A DNA stretch of 64,000 bases from Paenibacillus sp. UNC499MF (GTDB taxonomy: Bacteria; Bacillota; Bacilli; Paenibacillales; NBRC-103111), in contig NZ_FNVF01000001.1 in the NCBI RefSeq assembly GCF_900107975.1, positions 418,323 to 482,322 of the forward strand. The letters are read 5' to 3'. Shown here piece after piece: positions 52,221-60,877 of this stretch (within the stretch, counting starts at the first letter, position 1; each line of letters begins with the position of its first letter). The position numbers were made by a program, and so were the translations under genes. The notes beneath the pieces are model-generated. The model was not told where the DNA came from and did no database searches. It worked only from the letters and a program-made list of their open reading frames with translations.

Positions 52221-52859
52221 TTAATACATGAACCGTTGTTGAAAGCGGATGCGGTCGAACTGCTCGACGGAAGCGAGGGGAACTTTGCTTCCGATGCGAA
52301 CCATCAGGCAGTTGGCCGGGTGCGAACATATTTCCGGATCGTCGGTGGCAAACCACACCATATCTACGCATTTCATCAGGTTTTCCATCATTTTGCGGTA
52401 ATCCCACACACTGAGCCCGCTGCTTTCCAGGTCCCAGTGCCAATAATATTCGGTGGTGAACGTAATGACGTTTTCCAGCTGTCCGTCCGTAAACGCGAGC
52501 CGGATCATCTTCTTGCCGAGTCCGAGGTCCCGGTAGCTGTTAGCGACTTCGATGGCCCCGAGTTCAATCAGGTCGGGCATATTGCCTTGCGACCAGCGCT
52601 CGATTTCGTCCGGATAATGGAAGGTAACGTAGCCTACGATCCAGTCTCCGGTACGGGCGATAATAATGCGGCCTTCGGGCAATTCCGCGATTTCGACCAG
52701 AGCTTCGTGCTGGTCTCTCGGTTTTCGGAAAGCGTCAAGATCGGCATGCATTTGAAGGCTGCGCAGGTGATCGGGGGATACGGGTCCCTCCACGGTAATC
52801 TCTGCATCCAGGCCGGGCGGCACGAAAGAGTGCGAATGATAAATTTTTTTATGGTCCAT
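52221..52859 (-). CDS. acuA: Protein lysine acetyltransferase AcuA (GNAT family)
   Basis: 212 residues. In Bacillus AcuA acetylates the catalytic lysine of AcsA and shuts it off. GNAT motif A with SYRDLGLGKKMI near 109-120 binds acetyl-CoA, followed by a C-terminal half with YYWHWDLESSGLSVWDYRK that is specific to AcuA-type proteins. GGAGACT precedes the ATG. It is divergent from its target acsA (206-base gap) and probably starts from an extended -10 TGATATAAG near 52913-52921 on the minus strand. Confidence 0.95.
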   Translation of the reverse strand: MDHKKIYHSHSFVPPGLDAEITVEGPVSPDHLRSLQMHADLDAFRKPRDQHEALVEIAELPEGRIIIARTGDWIVGYVTFHYPDEIERWSQGNMPDLIELGAIEVANSYRDLGLGKKMIRLAFTDGQLENVITFTTEYYWHWDLESSGLSVWDYRKMMENLMKCVDMVWFATDDPEICSHPANCLMVRIGSKVPLASVEQFDRIRFQQRFMY

Positions 52860-52946
52860 GAGAGGGAGTCTCCTTAAAAGCGGCGTCGGTAACGCAGTTC
52901 TCTCTATACTCTCTTATATCACATTTATTGGCGAATTGAAAAGCAA

Positions 52947-52975
52947 TAGGCAAACATATCCTGCTGTGATATAAT
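52947..52975 (+). promoter_or_regulatory. SigA-type promoter for acsA
   Basis: Weak -35 TAGGCA, 17-base spacer, perfect TATAAT with TGA in front (extended -10). Confidence 0.7.
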
Positions 52976-52984
52976 ATACATGGT

Positions 52985-53000
52985 GAAAAGCACGCTTTTC
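52985..53000. promoter_or_regulatory. Dyad at the acsA transcription start
   Basis: GAAAAGC-AC-GCTTTTC, 7-base arms, just after the predicted start of transcription. It could be an operator or a 5' stem; no regulator is identified. Confidence 0.35.
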
Positions 53001-53030
53001 TTCCTGTCAGGCACATGGCATTCAAAAAAG

Positions 53031-53047
53031 ATTGAAAGCGTTTCAAT
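53031..53047 (+). promoter_or_regulatory. cre site for CcpA in the acsA leader
   Basis: ATTGAAAGCGTTTCAAT is a near-perfect palindrome and matches the cre consensus at every position. It lies about 50 bases after the transcription start and 19 bases before the ATG. Bacillus acsA is known to be CcpA-repressed, which fits. Confidence 0.85.
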
Positions 53048-53065
53048 TGTCGGGAGGTAGGAGAA

Positions 53066-54790
53066 ATGAACCAATTAAAAGGTGAAGTAGTAGATGCAGT
53101 TTCACAAAACGGCAACCTGGGTGATTACGAGAAAGCCCGGGAATCGTTCAATTGGGAAGCGATAGAATCCAATTTTTCCTGGTTTGATACGGGGAAAGTG
53201 AACATGGCTTACGAAGCGATCGACCGCCATGCGGAATCTTCCAGAAAAGATAAAGTTGCCCTCTATTATAGCGACCAGCAGAGAGACGAGTCCTATACCT
53301 TCTCTCAATTGAAAACGAAATCCAATCAATTCGGGAACGTGCTGCGCAAGCTTGGCGTGAATAAGGGAGACCGTTTCTTTATTTTCATGCCGCGTACTCC
53401 TGAACTGTATATGGCCCTTCTGGGAGCCATCAAGATCGGTGCGGTAGTCGGACCGCTTTTCGAAGCATTCATGGAAATGGCGGTACGCGACCGTCTGCAG
53501 GACAGCGAAGCTGTCGCCATCATTACGACACCCGCACTTGTGCACCGTATTCCGACGGCCGAGCTGCCTAATCTGAAGCATGTCATTGTCGTCGGTGAAG
53601 ATCTCGATCTGCAGGAAGGCCAAGTGGATTTCCACAAGGAAATGGCGCAGGCGTCCGAAGAACTCGACATCCAGTGGGTAGACCGCGAAGACGGATTGAT
53701 TCTGCACTACACATCCGGTTCGACAGGCAAACCTAAAGGCGTTTTCCATGTTCATAACGCCATGGTTCAGCATTACTATACGGGCAATATTGTCCTTGAT
53801 CTTAAAGAAGACGATGTGTACTGGTGTACGGCCGATCCGGGCTGGGTTACCGGCACATCTTACGGTATTTTCGCTCCTTGGCTCAACGGAGCCACGAACG
53901 TAATCCGCGGAGGACGTTTCAGTCCGCAGGACTGGTACAATACGATTCAGAAGTACGGCGTGACCGTCTGGTACAGCGCTCCGACCGCTTTCCGCATGCT
54001 GATGGGTGCCGGGGACGATGTGGTCAGCCAGTTTGACCTGTCCTCGCTCCGCCATGTGCTGAGCGTAGGTGAGCCGCTGAATCCGGAAGTCGTCCGGTGG
54101 GGGATGAAAGTATACGGCCAGCGTATTCACGACACTTGGTGGATGACCGAAACGGGCGGCCAGCTCATCTGTAACTATCCGAGCATGCCGATCAAGCCGG
54201 GCTCCATGGGCCGTCCGATTCCGGGCGTGGAAGCCGCCATTATCGACGACAGCGGGAATGTTCTGCCGCCTAACCGGATGGGCAATCTCGCGGTCAAAAC
54301 GCCTTGGCCGTCCATGATGCGCAAAATTTGGAACAACCCTGCGAAATACGAAGAGTATTTCAGAATAACCGGCTGGTACATATCCGGTGACTCCGCCTAT
54401 ATGGATGAGGACGGCTACTTCTGGTTCCAGGGCCGTATCGACGACGTGATTAACACGGCGGGCGAGCGTGTAGGTCCGTTTGAAGTGGAAAGCAAGCTGG
54501 TCGAGCATCCGGCCGTTGCCGAAGCGGGTGTTATCGGCAAGCCTGATCCGATGCGCGGCGAGATCATCAAAGCGTTCATCGCGCTTCGCGAAGGATTCGA
54601 GCCGTCCGATGAACTTAAAGCGGACATCGCCAAGTTTGTGAAAGAAGGTTTGTCCGCACATGCATCTCCTCGCGAGATCGAGTTTAAAGACAAACTTCCT
54701 AAAACGCGCAGCGGTAAAATTATGCGCCGCGTGCTCAAAGCATGGGAACTTAACCTGCCGACAGGCGACCTGTCGACGATTGAAGATTAA
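53066..54790 (+). CDS. acsA: Acetyl-CoA synthetase (AMP-forming)
   Basis: 574 residues. Makes acetyl-CoA from acetate, ATP and CoA, needed for growth on acetate and for recovering overflow acetate. AMP-binding motif LHYTSGSTGKPKG (near 213-225), the WWMTETGG motif, and the C-terminal PKTRSGKIMRR (545-555), where Lys551 is the catalytic lysine that AcuA acetylates and AcuC deacetylates. All three genes are adjacent here. GGGAGG precedes the ATG. Control by the cre site upstream is likely. Confidence 0.97.
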   Translation: MNQLKGEVVDAVSQNGNLGDYEKARESFNWEAIESNFSWFDTGKVNMAYEAIDRHAESSRKDKVALYYSDQQRDESYTFSQLKTKSNQFGNVLRKLGVNKGDRFFIFMPRTPELYMALLGAIKIGAVVGPLFEAFMEMAVRDRLQDSEAVAIITTPALVHRIPTAELPNLKHVIVVGEDLDLQEGQVDFHKEMAQASEELDIQWVDREDGLILHYTSGSTGKPKGVFHVHNAMVQHYYTGNIVLDLKEDDVYWCTADPGWVTGTSYGIFAPWLNGATNVIRGGRFSPQDWYNTIQKYGVTVWYSAPTAFRMLMGAGDDVVSQFDLSSLRHVLSVGEPLNPEVVRWGMKVYGQRIHDTWWMTETGGQLICNYPSMPIKPGSMGRPIPGVEAAIIDDSGNVLPPNRMGNLAVKTPWPSMMRKIWNNPAKYEEYFRITGWYISGDSAYMDEDGYFWFQGRIDDVINTAGERVGPFEVESKLVEHPAVAEAGVIGKPDPMRGEIIKAFIALREGFEPSDELKADIAKFVKEGLSAHASPREIEFKDKLPKTRSGKIMRRVLKAWELNLPTGDLSTIED

Positions 54791-54798
54791 TAGAGAAA

Positions 54799-54824
54799 GA
54801 GCGGCCTGCAGGCCGCTCTTTTTT
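54799..54824 (+). terminator. Terminator of acsA
   Basis: GAGCGGCC-TGCA-GGCCGCTC followed by six T. Confidence 0.93.
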
Positions 54825-54887
54825 AGGTTCATCCGTTTTTTCGTCAATCGGTTTCCGGTTTTAGCTGTTTCCCTCGGCACCCCGGAT

Positions 54888-54955
54888 AAAAAACATAAGA
54901 AAAGCCCGGAGCTGCCAAGCAATCATGCTTAGCTCGCTCATGGGCTTTTCTTATG
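54888..54955 (-). terminator. Terminator of the penicillin-binding protein gene
   Basis: 14-base perfect arms CATAAGAAAAGCCC / GGGCTTTTCTTATG with a long loop. On the minus strand it is followed by TTTTTT. Confidence 0.85.
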
Positions 54956-54980
54956 GTGTTATGCGGTGTGGCAGGCGGAC

Positions 54981-57900
54981 TTAACGTGCCGCCGCATATT
55001 TGACTGCGGAAGATAACCGGGATTCGCCCGCATCGTTCACGGCCGACACTTTGTAGTACCCGTCGTGTTTTACGGCCGAGACCGCATATTCGCCGGAGAG
55101 GGCGGAATCGATCTTTTTGTAACTTCCGTCCGCCTTTTCGGCATAGTAGACGTTGTATCGCTTAACTTTATCTTTGGAAGAGTTTTCGTTCCATTTCAGT
55201 CTTAATCCGCTGCCGCTTCCTTTGGCGGTCAGTCCAGTAGGAGAGGAGGGCGTCTGCTTCGCTTCCGGATCCTGATCGGAGCCGCCGCTTTGACCGCCTC
55301 CGTCTGACCCGCCGCTTCCGCCTCCAGGCACCAGTCCGGAGTCAACGGAAGAGTCGGACCCTGTCGAGGAAGGCTTCCCGGGAGCGGATTCGCGTCCCGC
55401 AACGTCGACGGCCGTGACATAGTAAGATTGGGCGGAAGACGGGCTGACACTGTCCGTAAACTTGCGGTCGCTTCCGGTCATGACAACCTTTCCCGTCTGC
55501 CGGATATACGGACCGCCGTTGTCGGAACGGTAAAGCCGGTAGCCGACTACGTCGCTGTTTCCGCTCGGCTGGAACGTGATGACCACGGTGCCGCCCGATT
55601 TGGTTGCGGCCACTCTGGAAGGGGCGCCCGGATCGCTTCCGTCATCCTTGCGCGGGTCGATCTCGGAAGGCGCGTCCTCGTCGTAGTCTTTCGGTTTGTA
55701 GAAGCTGAGCGGACGGCGGTTTTTGGCCGGAAGTTTGTTAAGAACCGCGGAAAGTTCCTTCAGCAGGGAATTGACCGACTTCTCGCGGACAATGACAAAC
55801 TTGGATTTGACCATATCGCCCGGAGTCTGATCCTGCGCGATATAGTTAATGCCGTTGTATTCGATGGTATTCATGGATTTCATTGAATTATCGACGGTTT
55901 TAGGAATAAATTTACGGTTAAACCAGTCCGTCACGACGTGTCCGGACTGCCGGTTGAGATCGCTCGGCAGCTTGCCGGACACGTCGGATACGGTCGCCTG
56001 AACGACCGTAGAAGGCCGCTTAAACGAGGTGTCCGGGAACAGCTCGGGTTTTTTCTCAACCGCGGCGTTCATGATGAGCGACCACATGTTCATGGCGCGC
56101 TGAGTCCCGGCTTTGCTGAGCTTATTCACCGGAAGCTCGTAACCCGCCCACACACCTACCGTAATGTTCGGGCTGTAACCCATGAACCAGGCATCGGCAT
56201 CGTCCTGTGTAGAACCGGTTTTGCCGACTACTGGTATTTTACCGTAAAATTTAAAGCTTTTCTTGATACTTGTCGCCGTTCCTTCGGTTATAACGGTTCT
56301 CATCATATCCGTGATCAGGTAAGCTGTCTCCTCAGAGAAGACACGCGTCGGCTTCATTTCGTGCTCATAAATGACTTTGCCGGTCGAATCCGTAATTTTA
56401 CGGATCATAAACGCTTCGTTGTATAGTCCTTTGTTGGACATGGCCGCATAAGCGCCGGTCATATCCTTAACGGTCACGCCGTATTTAAGACCGCCGATTA
56501 CGCCCGTTTGAGCGTTATAATCGTCTTTTTCAATCGTGGTAATCCCCAGTTTCTTGGCGAATGTCCAGGCTTCCTTGATTCCGACGGTGTCCGTGAACAG
56601 CTTGATCGCCGGGATGTTGTAGGATTGGTTCAACGCCTTGCGGGCAGTGATCAGTCCGCTGTACTTGTGGTTCCAGTTCTCGGGAATGTGATAGCCTCTC
56701 GCTCCGTCTTTCAAAATTACGGGTGAATCGTCGATAACGCTGGCAGGCTGGATTTTGCCGGATTCCATGGCGGGAATGTATGCCGCAATCGGTTTCATCG
56801 TGGAACCCGGCTGCCTGACGGCCTGGACCGCGTTGTTCATCTGCGATTTGTTGAAATCGCGGCCTTCGATCATTCCGAGGACGGCGCCTGTTTTGCTGTC
56901 CATCATGACTGCTCCGACCTGTTCCTCGCCTTTCTTGGAATCGGTCGGGGAATAGTTCTTTGCTTCTTTGCCGATCGTCTGCATAGCATCGTAAATCGTT
57001 TTGTCGATGCTTGTGTAAAGTTGATAACCTCCGCGCAGAAGCTGGGTATGCATCGCCTTGTAGGCTTCGTTGTAGGCGGCCGCGTCTTTCTCCGGATCGA
57101 GTTCCGGATTTTGCTGCTTAAGAAGCAGATTGACGGCTTCCTTCTCGGCTTCAATCATGAGATAGGGATAGCTGGCGTAAGCTTTCTGCTGGCGTTTGGC
57201 AAGGGAAGCTTCAAGATCGAAGGCGAGTGCCTCGTTGTACTGCGCTTCGTTAATCTTGTTTTCCTCGCGCATCCGCTTCAGCACAAGCTTCTGGCGTGTG
57301 AGCGCGTTTTTGAATCCCGTCGGATTGGGCGCGCCGCTGCTCGTGTAAGCCGAGTAGTTGCTCGGCTGTTGGGGCAGGCCGGCCAGATAGGCCGCTTGGG
57401 CGACATTCAACTGATTCAGATCGTCGATGTTGAAAATGCCTTTGGCGGCGGCTTTGATGCCGAACAGGTTATAGCCCGTAGCCCCGTTTCCGTAAGGGAT
57501 TTTATTTAAATAGGCCAGCAGAATCTCGTCTTTGGATAAAAGTCTTTCCATCCTTAGGGACAGCAGGATTTCTTTGGCTTTACGCCCCGTATCCCGGTCC
57601 AATGTCAGAAAAACGCGTCTGGTCAGCTGCTGGGTGATCGTACTTCCGCCGGTTTGTACGTCTTCGTTCAGCAGTTTCTGTGTTACGGCACGGGATAAGC
57701 CTTTTACGTCAACCCCGTTGTGTTTGTAGAAATCGTTATCTTCAATCGCGAGCACCGCATCAAGAACGACTTGAGGAATTTCCGCCAATTCGGCAAGCCG
57801 CCTGTCTTCTTCCGTACGAAGCTGTCCGATGACGGCATCGTCGTTAAAGTAGACAAAACCCGTGATGGCGTTCTCTTCGATTTTTTTGCGCATTTCCTCT

Positions 57901-58073
57901 TTATTCCGGACGGGTTCGTTTTTGACCAGAGCGCTTACGTAACCGAAAGCGGCGGCTCCCCCCATAATTCCGACAACAAGAAATGCCACAAACAACCACT
58001 TAACCGTATGAAAGGTAACTTTAAGCGTTTTTCGGACTCCCGGATTTTGTAAAAAAGAGAGTTTTTTTGCCAT
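54981..58073 (-). CDS. Class A penicillin-binding protein (PBP1A type) with C-terminal FN3-like domains
   Basis: 1030 residues. A bifunctional cell-wall enzyme: glycosyltransferase and transpeptidase. Membrane anchor at about 26-48. GT51 domain about 70-250 with IEDNDFYKHNG (Glu111) and GGSTITQQL. Transpeptidase about 380-700 with Ser424 in GSTMKP, SYN (484-486) and KTGS (618-621). C-terminal to that are two fibronectin-III-like modules (about 835-920 and 945-1030) joined by a Ser/Gly/Asp-rich linker, which are not needed for catalysis and may bind wall polymer. AAAGGAGG precedes the ATG. Monocistronic. Confidence 0.94.
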   Translation of the reverse strand: MAKKLSFLQNPGVRKTLKVTFHTVKWLFVAFLVVGIMGGAAAFGYVSALVKNEPVRNKEEMRKKIEENAITGFVYFNDDAVIGQLRTEEDRRLAELAEIPQVVLDAVLAIEDNDFYKHNGVDVKGLSRAVTQKLLNEDVQTGGSTITQQLTRRVFLTLDRDTGRKAKEILLSLRMERLLSKDEILLAYLNKIPYGNGATGYNLFGIKAAAKGIFNIDDLNQLNVAQAAYLAGLPQQPSNYSAYTSSGAPNPTGFKNALTRQKLVLKRMREENKINEAQYNEALAFDLEASLAKRQQKAYASYPYLMIEAEKEAVNLLLKQQNPELDPEKDAAAYNEAYKAMHTQLLRGGYQLYTSIDKTIYDAMQTIGKEAKNYSPTDSKKGEEQVGAVMMDSKTGAVLGMIEGRDFNKSQMNNAVQAVRQPGSTMKPIAAYIPAMESGKIQPASVIDDSPVILKDGARGYHIPENWNHKYSGLITARKALNQSYNIPAIKLFTDTVGIKEAWTFAKKLGITTIEKDDYNAQTGVIGGLKYGVTVKDMTGAYAAMSNKGLYNEAFMIRKITDSTGKVIYEHEMKPTRVFSEETAYLITDMMRTVITEGTATSIKKSFKFYGKIPVVGKTGSTQDDADAWFMGYSPNITVGVWAGYELPVNKLSKAGTQRAMNMWSLIMNAAVEKKPELFPDTSFKRPSTVVQATVSDVSGKLPSDLNRQSGHVVTDWFNRKFIPKTVDNSMKSMNTIEYNGINYIAQDQTPGDMVKSKFVIVREKSVNSLLKELSAVLNKLPAKNRRPLSFYKPKDYDEDAPSEIDPRKDDGSDPGAPSRVAATKSGGTVVITFQPSGNSDVVGYRLYRSDNGGPYIRQTGKVVMTGSDRKFTDSVSPSSAQSYYVTAVDVAGRESAPGKPSSTGSDSSVDSGLVPGGGSGGSDGGGQSGGSDQDPEAKQTPSSPTGLTAKGSGSGLRLKWNENSSKDKVKRYNVYYAEKADGSYKKIDSALSGEYAVSAVKHDGYYKVSAVNDAGESRLSSAVKYAAAR

Positions 58074-58166
58074 ATTACCAGGATTCCTCCTTTAATAACC
58101 GCCTCAATTATAGCACAAAGCCAAAATCTTGAATACCGCCGTGACTTTGGTCCCGGTTGCCGCAGA

Positions 58167-58196
58167 TTGACACCGTTTGTTTCTTTATGATATAAA
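58167..58196 (+). promoter_or_regulatory. SigA-type promoter of the tyrS leader
   Basis: TTGACA, 18-base spacer, TATAAA with TGA in front. Confidence 0.8.
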
Positions 58197-58202
58197 TTTA
58201 GG

Positions 58203-58552
58203 GAACTGGATATTAATCAAAAATGCGTCGATGGACTTCAGTAGCGGGAAGATGCAGGGAACAGAGAGCCGATGGCAGGTGTGAATCGGTGCCGGTCTCC
58301 TCAGCGAAATACCGTCCGGAGCAGGGATTGTGAACAGGAGAGAAAACCGTCCGTATTATCGGAACGGCTTGCGACCGCCGCCTGGACAGGATGGAGCGGA
58401 AGTTTCTTTCAGTAGCTTTCTTCCGGGATCTTTCCCGTTATCCGAATGGAGTGAAAGCGCCTGCCCGGCCTTATGCCGGTGAAGGTGCTTTAATTAGGGT
58501 GGTACCGCGAGTTTAAAGCCTTCTCGTCCCTTGTGGACAGGAAGGCTTTTTG
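58203..58552 (+). promoter_or_regulatory. T-box riboswitch controlling tyrS
   Basis: A leader of about 350 bases ending in the T-box AGGGTGGTACCGCG (58496-58509) and a terminator (AAAGCCTTC ... GAAGGCTTTT, 58515-58552). Uncharged tRNA is known to bind the specifier loop and the T-box side and prevent termination. A TAC at 58310-58312 in the stem I loop region GCGAAATACCG is the likely tyrosine specifier. Transcription of tyrS therefore rises when tRNA-Tyr is uncharged. The leader is certain; the specifier position is inferred. Confidence 0.93.
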
Positions 58553-58594
58553 TTATGCAGCGAAAACTTCAGCGATGAGAGGGATGGAAGCAAG

Positions 58595-59860
58595 ATGACG
58601 ATGAAAGACGTATGGGAAAAATTGACGGCCGAGCAGAAGGCCGAAGCGGAGCGCCAGGTTGAGATCCTGCGCCGCGGAGCGGTTGAAATTGTGCCGGAGG
58701 AAGAGCTGAAGGTGAAAATCGCCGAGTCCCTTGCGGACAACCGGCCGCTCAAAATCAAACTCGGTCTGGACCCTTCCGCGCCGGATATTCATGTGGGCCA
58801 CACTGTTGTGCTTCACAAGCTTCGGCAGTTCCAGGAGCTGGGGCACCATGTGCAGCTTCTGATCGGGGACTTCACGGGCCGCATCGGGGATCCGACGGGA
58901 AAATCCGAGACGCGCAAGCAGCTCACGGAAGAAGACGTGAAGAGGAACGCAGAGACGTACAAAAAGCAGATCTTCAAGATTCTCGATCCGGAGCAGACGA
59001 CCGTTTGTTACAACTCGGAATGGCTCAGCCCGCTGACTTTTGCCGACGTTGTGGAGCTGTCCGCCAAATTGACGGTTGCCCGCGTGCTGGAGCGCGACGA
59101 TTTCTCCAAGCGTTACACGTCCGGTCAGCCTATTCACGTGCATGAGTTTTTCTACCCGCTTATGCAGGGCTACGATTCCGTTGCGCTGAAATGCGACGTG
59201 GAGCTTGGGGGCACCGACCAGAAATTCAACCTGCTGATGGGGCGCACCCTTCAGAAGGAGTACGGCGTACCGACCCAGGTGGCGATCATGATGCCGCTGC
59301 TTGAAGGGCTCGACGGCGTAAACAAGATGAGCAAGAGTCTAGGCAACTACATCGGGATCGATGAGGCGCCTAATGAAATTTACGGCAAAGCGATGTCCGT
59401 TCCGGACGAGCTTATGATGAAGTACTACGAGCTGGCGACGGATCTGAGCCACGACGAGCTCAGCGCTTTGCGTGCCGGAATCGAAGACGGAAGCGTTCAT
59501 CCCCGCGACGCCAAAATGCGGCTGGCCGCCACGTTTGTGCGTATGTACCACGGCGAGGAAGCTGCGAGTGAAGCGGAGCGGCACTTCGTTACGGTATTTC
59601 AGCAGCGCGCGCTGCCGGACGATATCGAGGAAGTCGAGCTTGCGGCAGGTGAGCTTGAAGAGGGCGGTATCCGCCTGGTCAAGCTGCTCGTGACGCTGGG
59701 CCTGCAGGCGACCAACGGCGAAGCGAAACGCAGCATCCAGCAGGGCGGTGTCCGACTGAACGAAGAGAAAGTAACCGACCCGAATGCGTCCGTGGAAGTG
59801 AAGGACGGCGATATTCTTCAGGTAGGCAAGCGCAAGTTCGCGAAAATCAAACTAGCTTAG
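58595..59860 (+). CDS. tyrS: Tyrosyl-tRNA synthetase (TyrZ-like type)
   Basis: 421 residues. Charges tRNA-Tyr with tyrosine. HIGH-like motif HVGH in [16 protein letters not shown] in NKMSKSLGN, and a C-terminal S4-like RNA-binding domain (about 355-420, [13 protein letters not shown]). The pattern [15 protein letters not shown] belongs to the branch of Bacillus TyrZ rather than the TyrS branch (which reads GFDPTADSLHIGH). The ATG at 58595 was taken; the T-box terminator ends 40 bases before it. The upstream frame extends through the leader and was rejected. Confidence 0.95.
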   Translation: MTMKDVWEKLTAEQKAEAERQVEILRRGAVEIVPEEELKVKIAESLADNRPLKIKLGLDPSAPDIHVGHTVVLHKLRQFQELGHHVQLLIGDFTGRIGDPTGKSETRKQLTEEDVKRNAETYKKQIFKILDPEQTTVCYNSEWLSPLTFADVVELSAKLTVARVLERDDFSKRYTSGQPIHVHEFFYPLMQGYDSVALKCDVELGGTDQKFNLLMGRTLQKEYGVPTQVAIMMPLLEGLDGVNKMSKSLGNYIGIDEAPNEIYGKAMSVPDELMMKYYELATDLSHDELSALRAGIEDGSVHPRDAKMRLAATFVRMYHGEEAASEAERHFVTVFQQRALPDDIEEVELAAGELEEGGIRLVKLLVTLGLQATNGEAKRSIQQGGVRLNEEKVTDPNASVEVKDGDILQVGKRKFAKIKLA

Positions 59861-59897
59861 TGCGCGTGCAGCTTTCCCGGCCAGACCGGGAGAAGCA

Positions 59898-59934
59898 CAA
59901 AAAAAGCCCCGATCCGGAGATCGGGGCTTTTTTG
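59898..59934. terminator. Bidirectional terminator of tyrS and rpsD
   Basis: AAAAAAGCCCCGATC / GATCGGGGCTTTTTT between convergent genes. Confidence 0.95.
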
Positions 59935-59954
59935 CAGTCGAACCTGACGGTTGA

Positions 59955-60560
59955 CTAGGAAAGACGGTTGTAGAACTCGACAATTTGCTTCTCGTCGATC
60001 TCTTGCGGAAGCTCGGAACGCTCAGGCAGACGAACGTATTTACCTTCCATAGCAGCTTCGTTGAATTCAACGTAAGCCGGCAGGTAGTTACGGTTAGCCA
60101 GTGCTTCTTTGATTACGGAGAGAGCGCGGCTTCTTTCGCGAAGACCGATCACGTCGCCGGTTTTAACCGAGTAGGAAGCGATGTCGACTTTTTTGCCGTT
60201 TACAGTCACGTGACCGTGAGCGACTAGCTGACGCGCGCCTGCACGGGAGTTGGAGAAACCAAGACGGAACACGAGGTTGTCCAGACGGCTTTCAAGAAGC
60301 TGCATGAACGTTTCGCCCGTAATCCCTTTTTGCTTGGAAGCAAAGCTGTAAAGGTTGCGGAATTGCTTCTCGTGTACGCCGTACATGAGGCGAAGCTTTT
60401 GTTTCTCTTGAAGCTGCATGCCGTAGTTGCTCATTTTCTTGCGTTGTCCCGGGCCGTGTTGACCTGGAGGAAACGGACGCTTGAGTTCTTTGCCGCTGCC
60501 GCTCAGGGAAATACCGAGACGACGGCTGAGTTTAAATTTAGGACCTGTATAACGTGACAT
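59955..60560 (-). CDS. rpsD: Ribosomal protein S4
   Basis: 201 residues; the small-subunit assembly protein that binds 16S rRNA first. The start [19 protein letters not shown] and the S4 RNA-binding domain near 90-155 ([36 protein letters not shown]) are typical of the Bacillus form. It has no zinc-binding cysteines, so it is the C-minus type. It is a lone gene, as in Bacillus, where S4 also represses its own message. The ATG at 60560 after AGAGGGG gives the conserved start; an upstream ATG at 60581 does not. Confidence 0.98.
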   Translation of the reverse strand: MSRYTGPKFKLSRRLGISLSGSGKELKRPFPPGQHGPGQRKKMSNYGMQLQEKQKLRLMYGVHEKQFRNLYSFASKQKGITGETFMQLLESRLDNLVFRLGFSNSRAGARQLVAHGHVTVNGKKVDIASYSVKTGDVIGLRERSRALSVIKEALANRNYLPAYVEFNEAAMEGKYVRLPERSELPQEIDEKQIVEFYNRLS

Positions 60561-60733
60561 ATGGATGTTACCCCTCTTCAAATGTTATTTTGGATAGATG
60601 GGCAGATCACGTGATAGTTTCGCCGGCGGACGCGAAGGGCGTCCTCTGAGAAGCTTGTTCAGCCGCAGGCTAATCAGCAGCGAAGCTATAGAGGGTGAGT
60701 CACGAAAATCTCCCGATAACCTTTTGTACTCGA
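60561..60733 (-). promoter_or_regulatory. rpsD leader, probable S4 autoregulatory RNA
   Basis: A leader of about 170 bases between the promoter and the start codon. It contains a strong hairpin GGACGC-CCTT-GCGTCC and several GC-rich stems. Bacillus rpsD messages carry an S4-binding leader of similar size. The position and length fit; the exact pseudoknot was not modelled. Confidence 0.5.
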
Positions 60734-60739
60734 CTACTT

Positions 60740-60768
60740 ATTTTATGCAAAATAAGAACGGATGTCAA
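60740..60768 (-). promoter_or_regulatory. SigA-type promoter for rpsD
   Basis: On the minus strand perfect TTGACA, 17-base spacer, TAAAAT. Confidence 0.85.
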
Positions 60769-60877
60769 GCGCAAACCTCTGCATAAACTCTTGGAAAAGA
60801 TAGTGCATAACTACTAAAAATTTAGTATCATTAGGAGTATACTTCTTAATCATTCGGAAGTGGAAAAGGAGTTGTCT

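Noticed and set aside
53102-54922. 606-codon open frame opposite acsA
   Set aside because: Antisense shadow of a well-conserved gene; no start signal and no domain.
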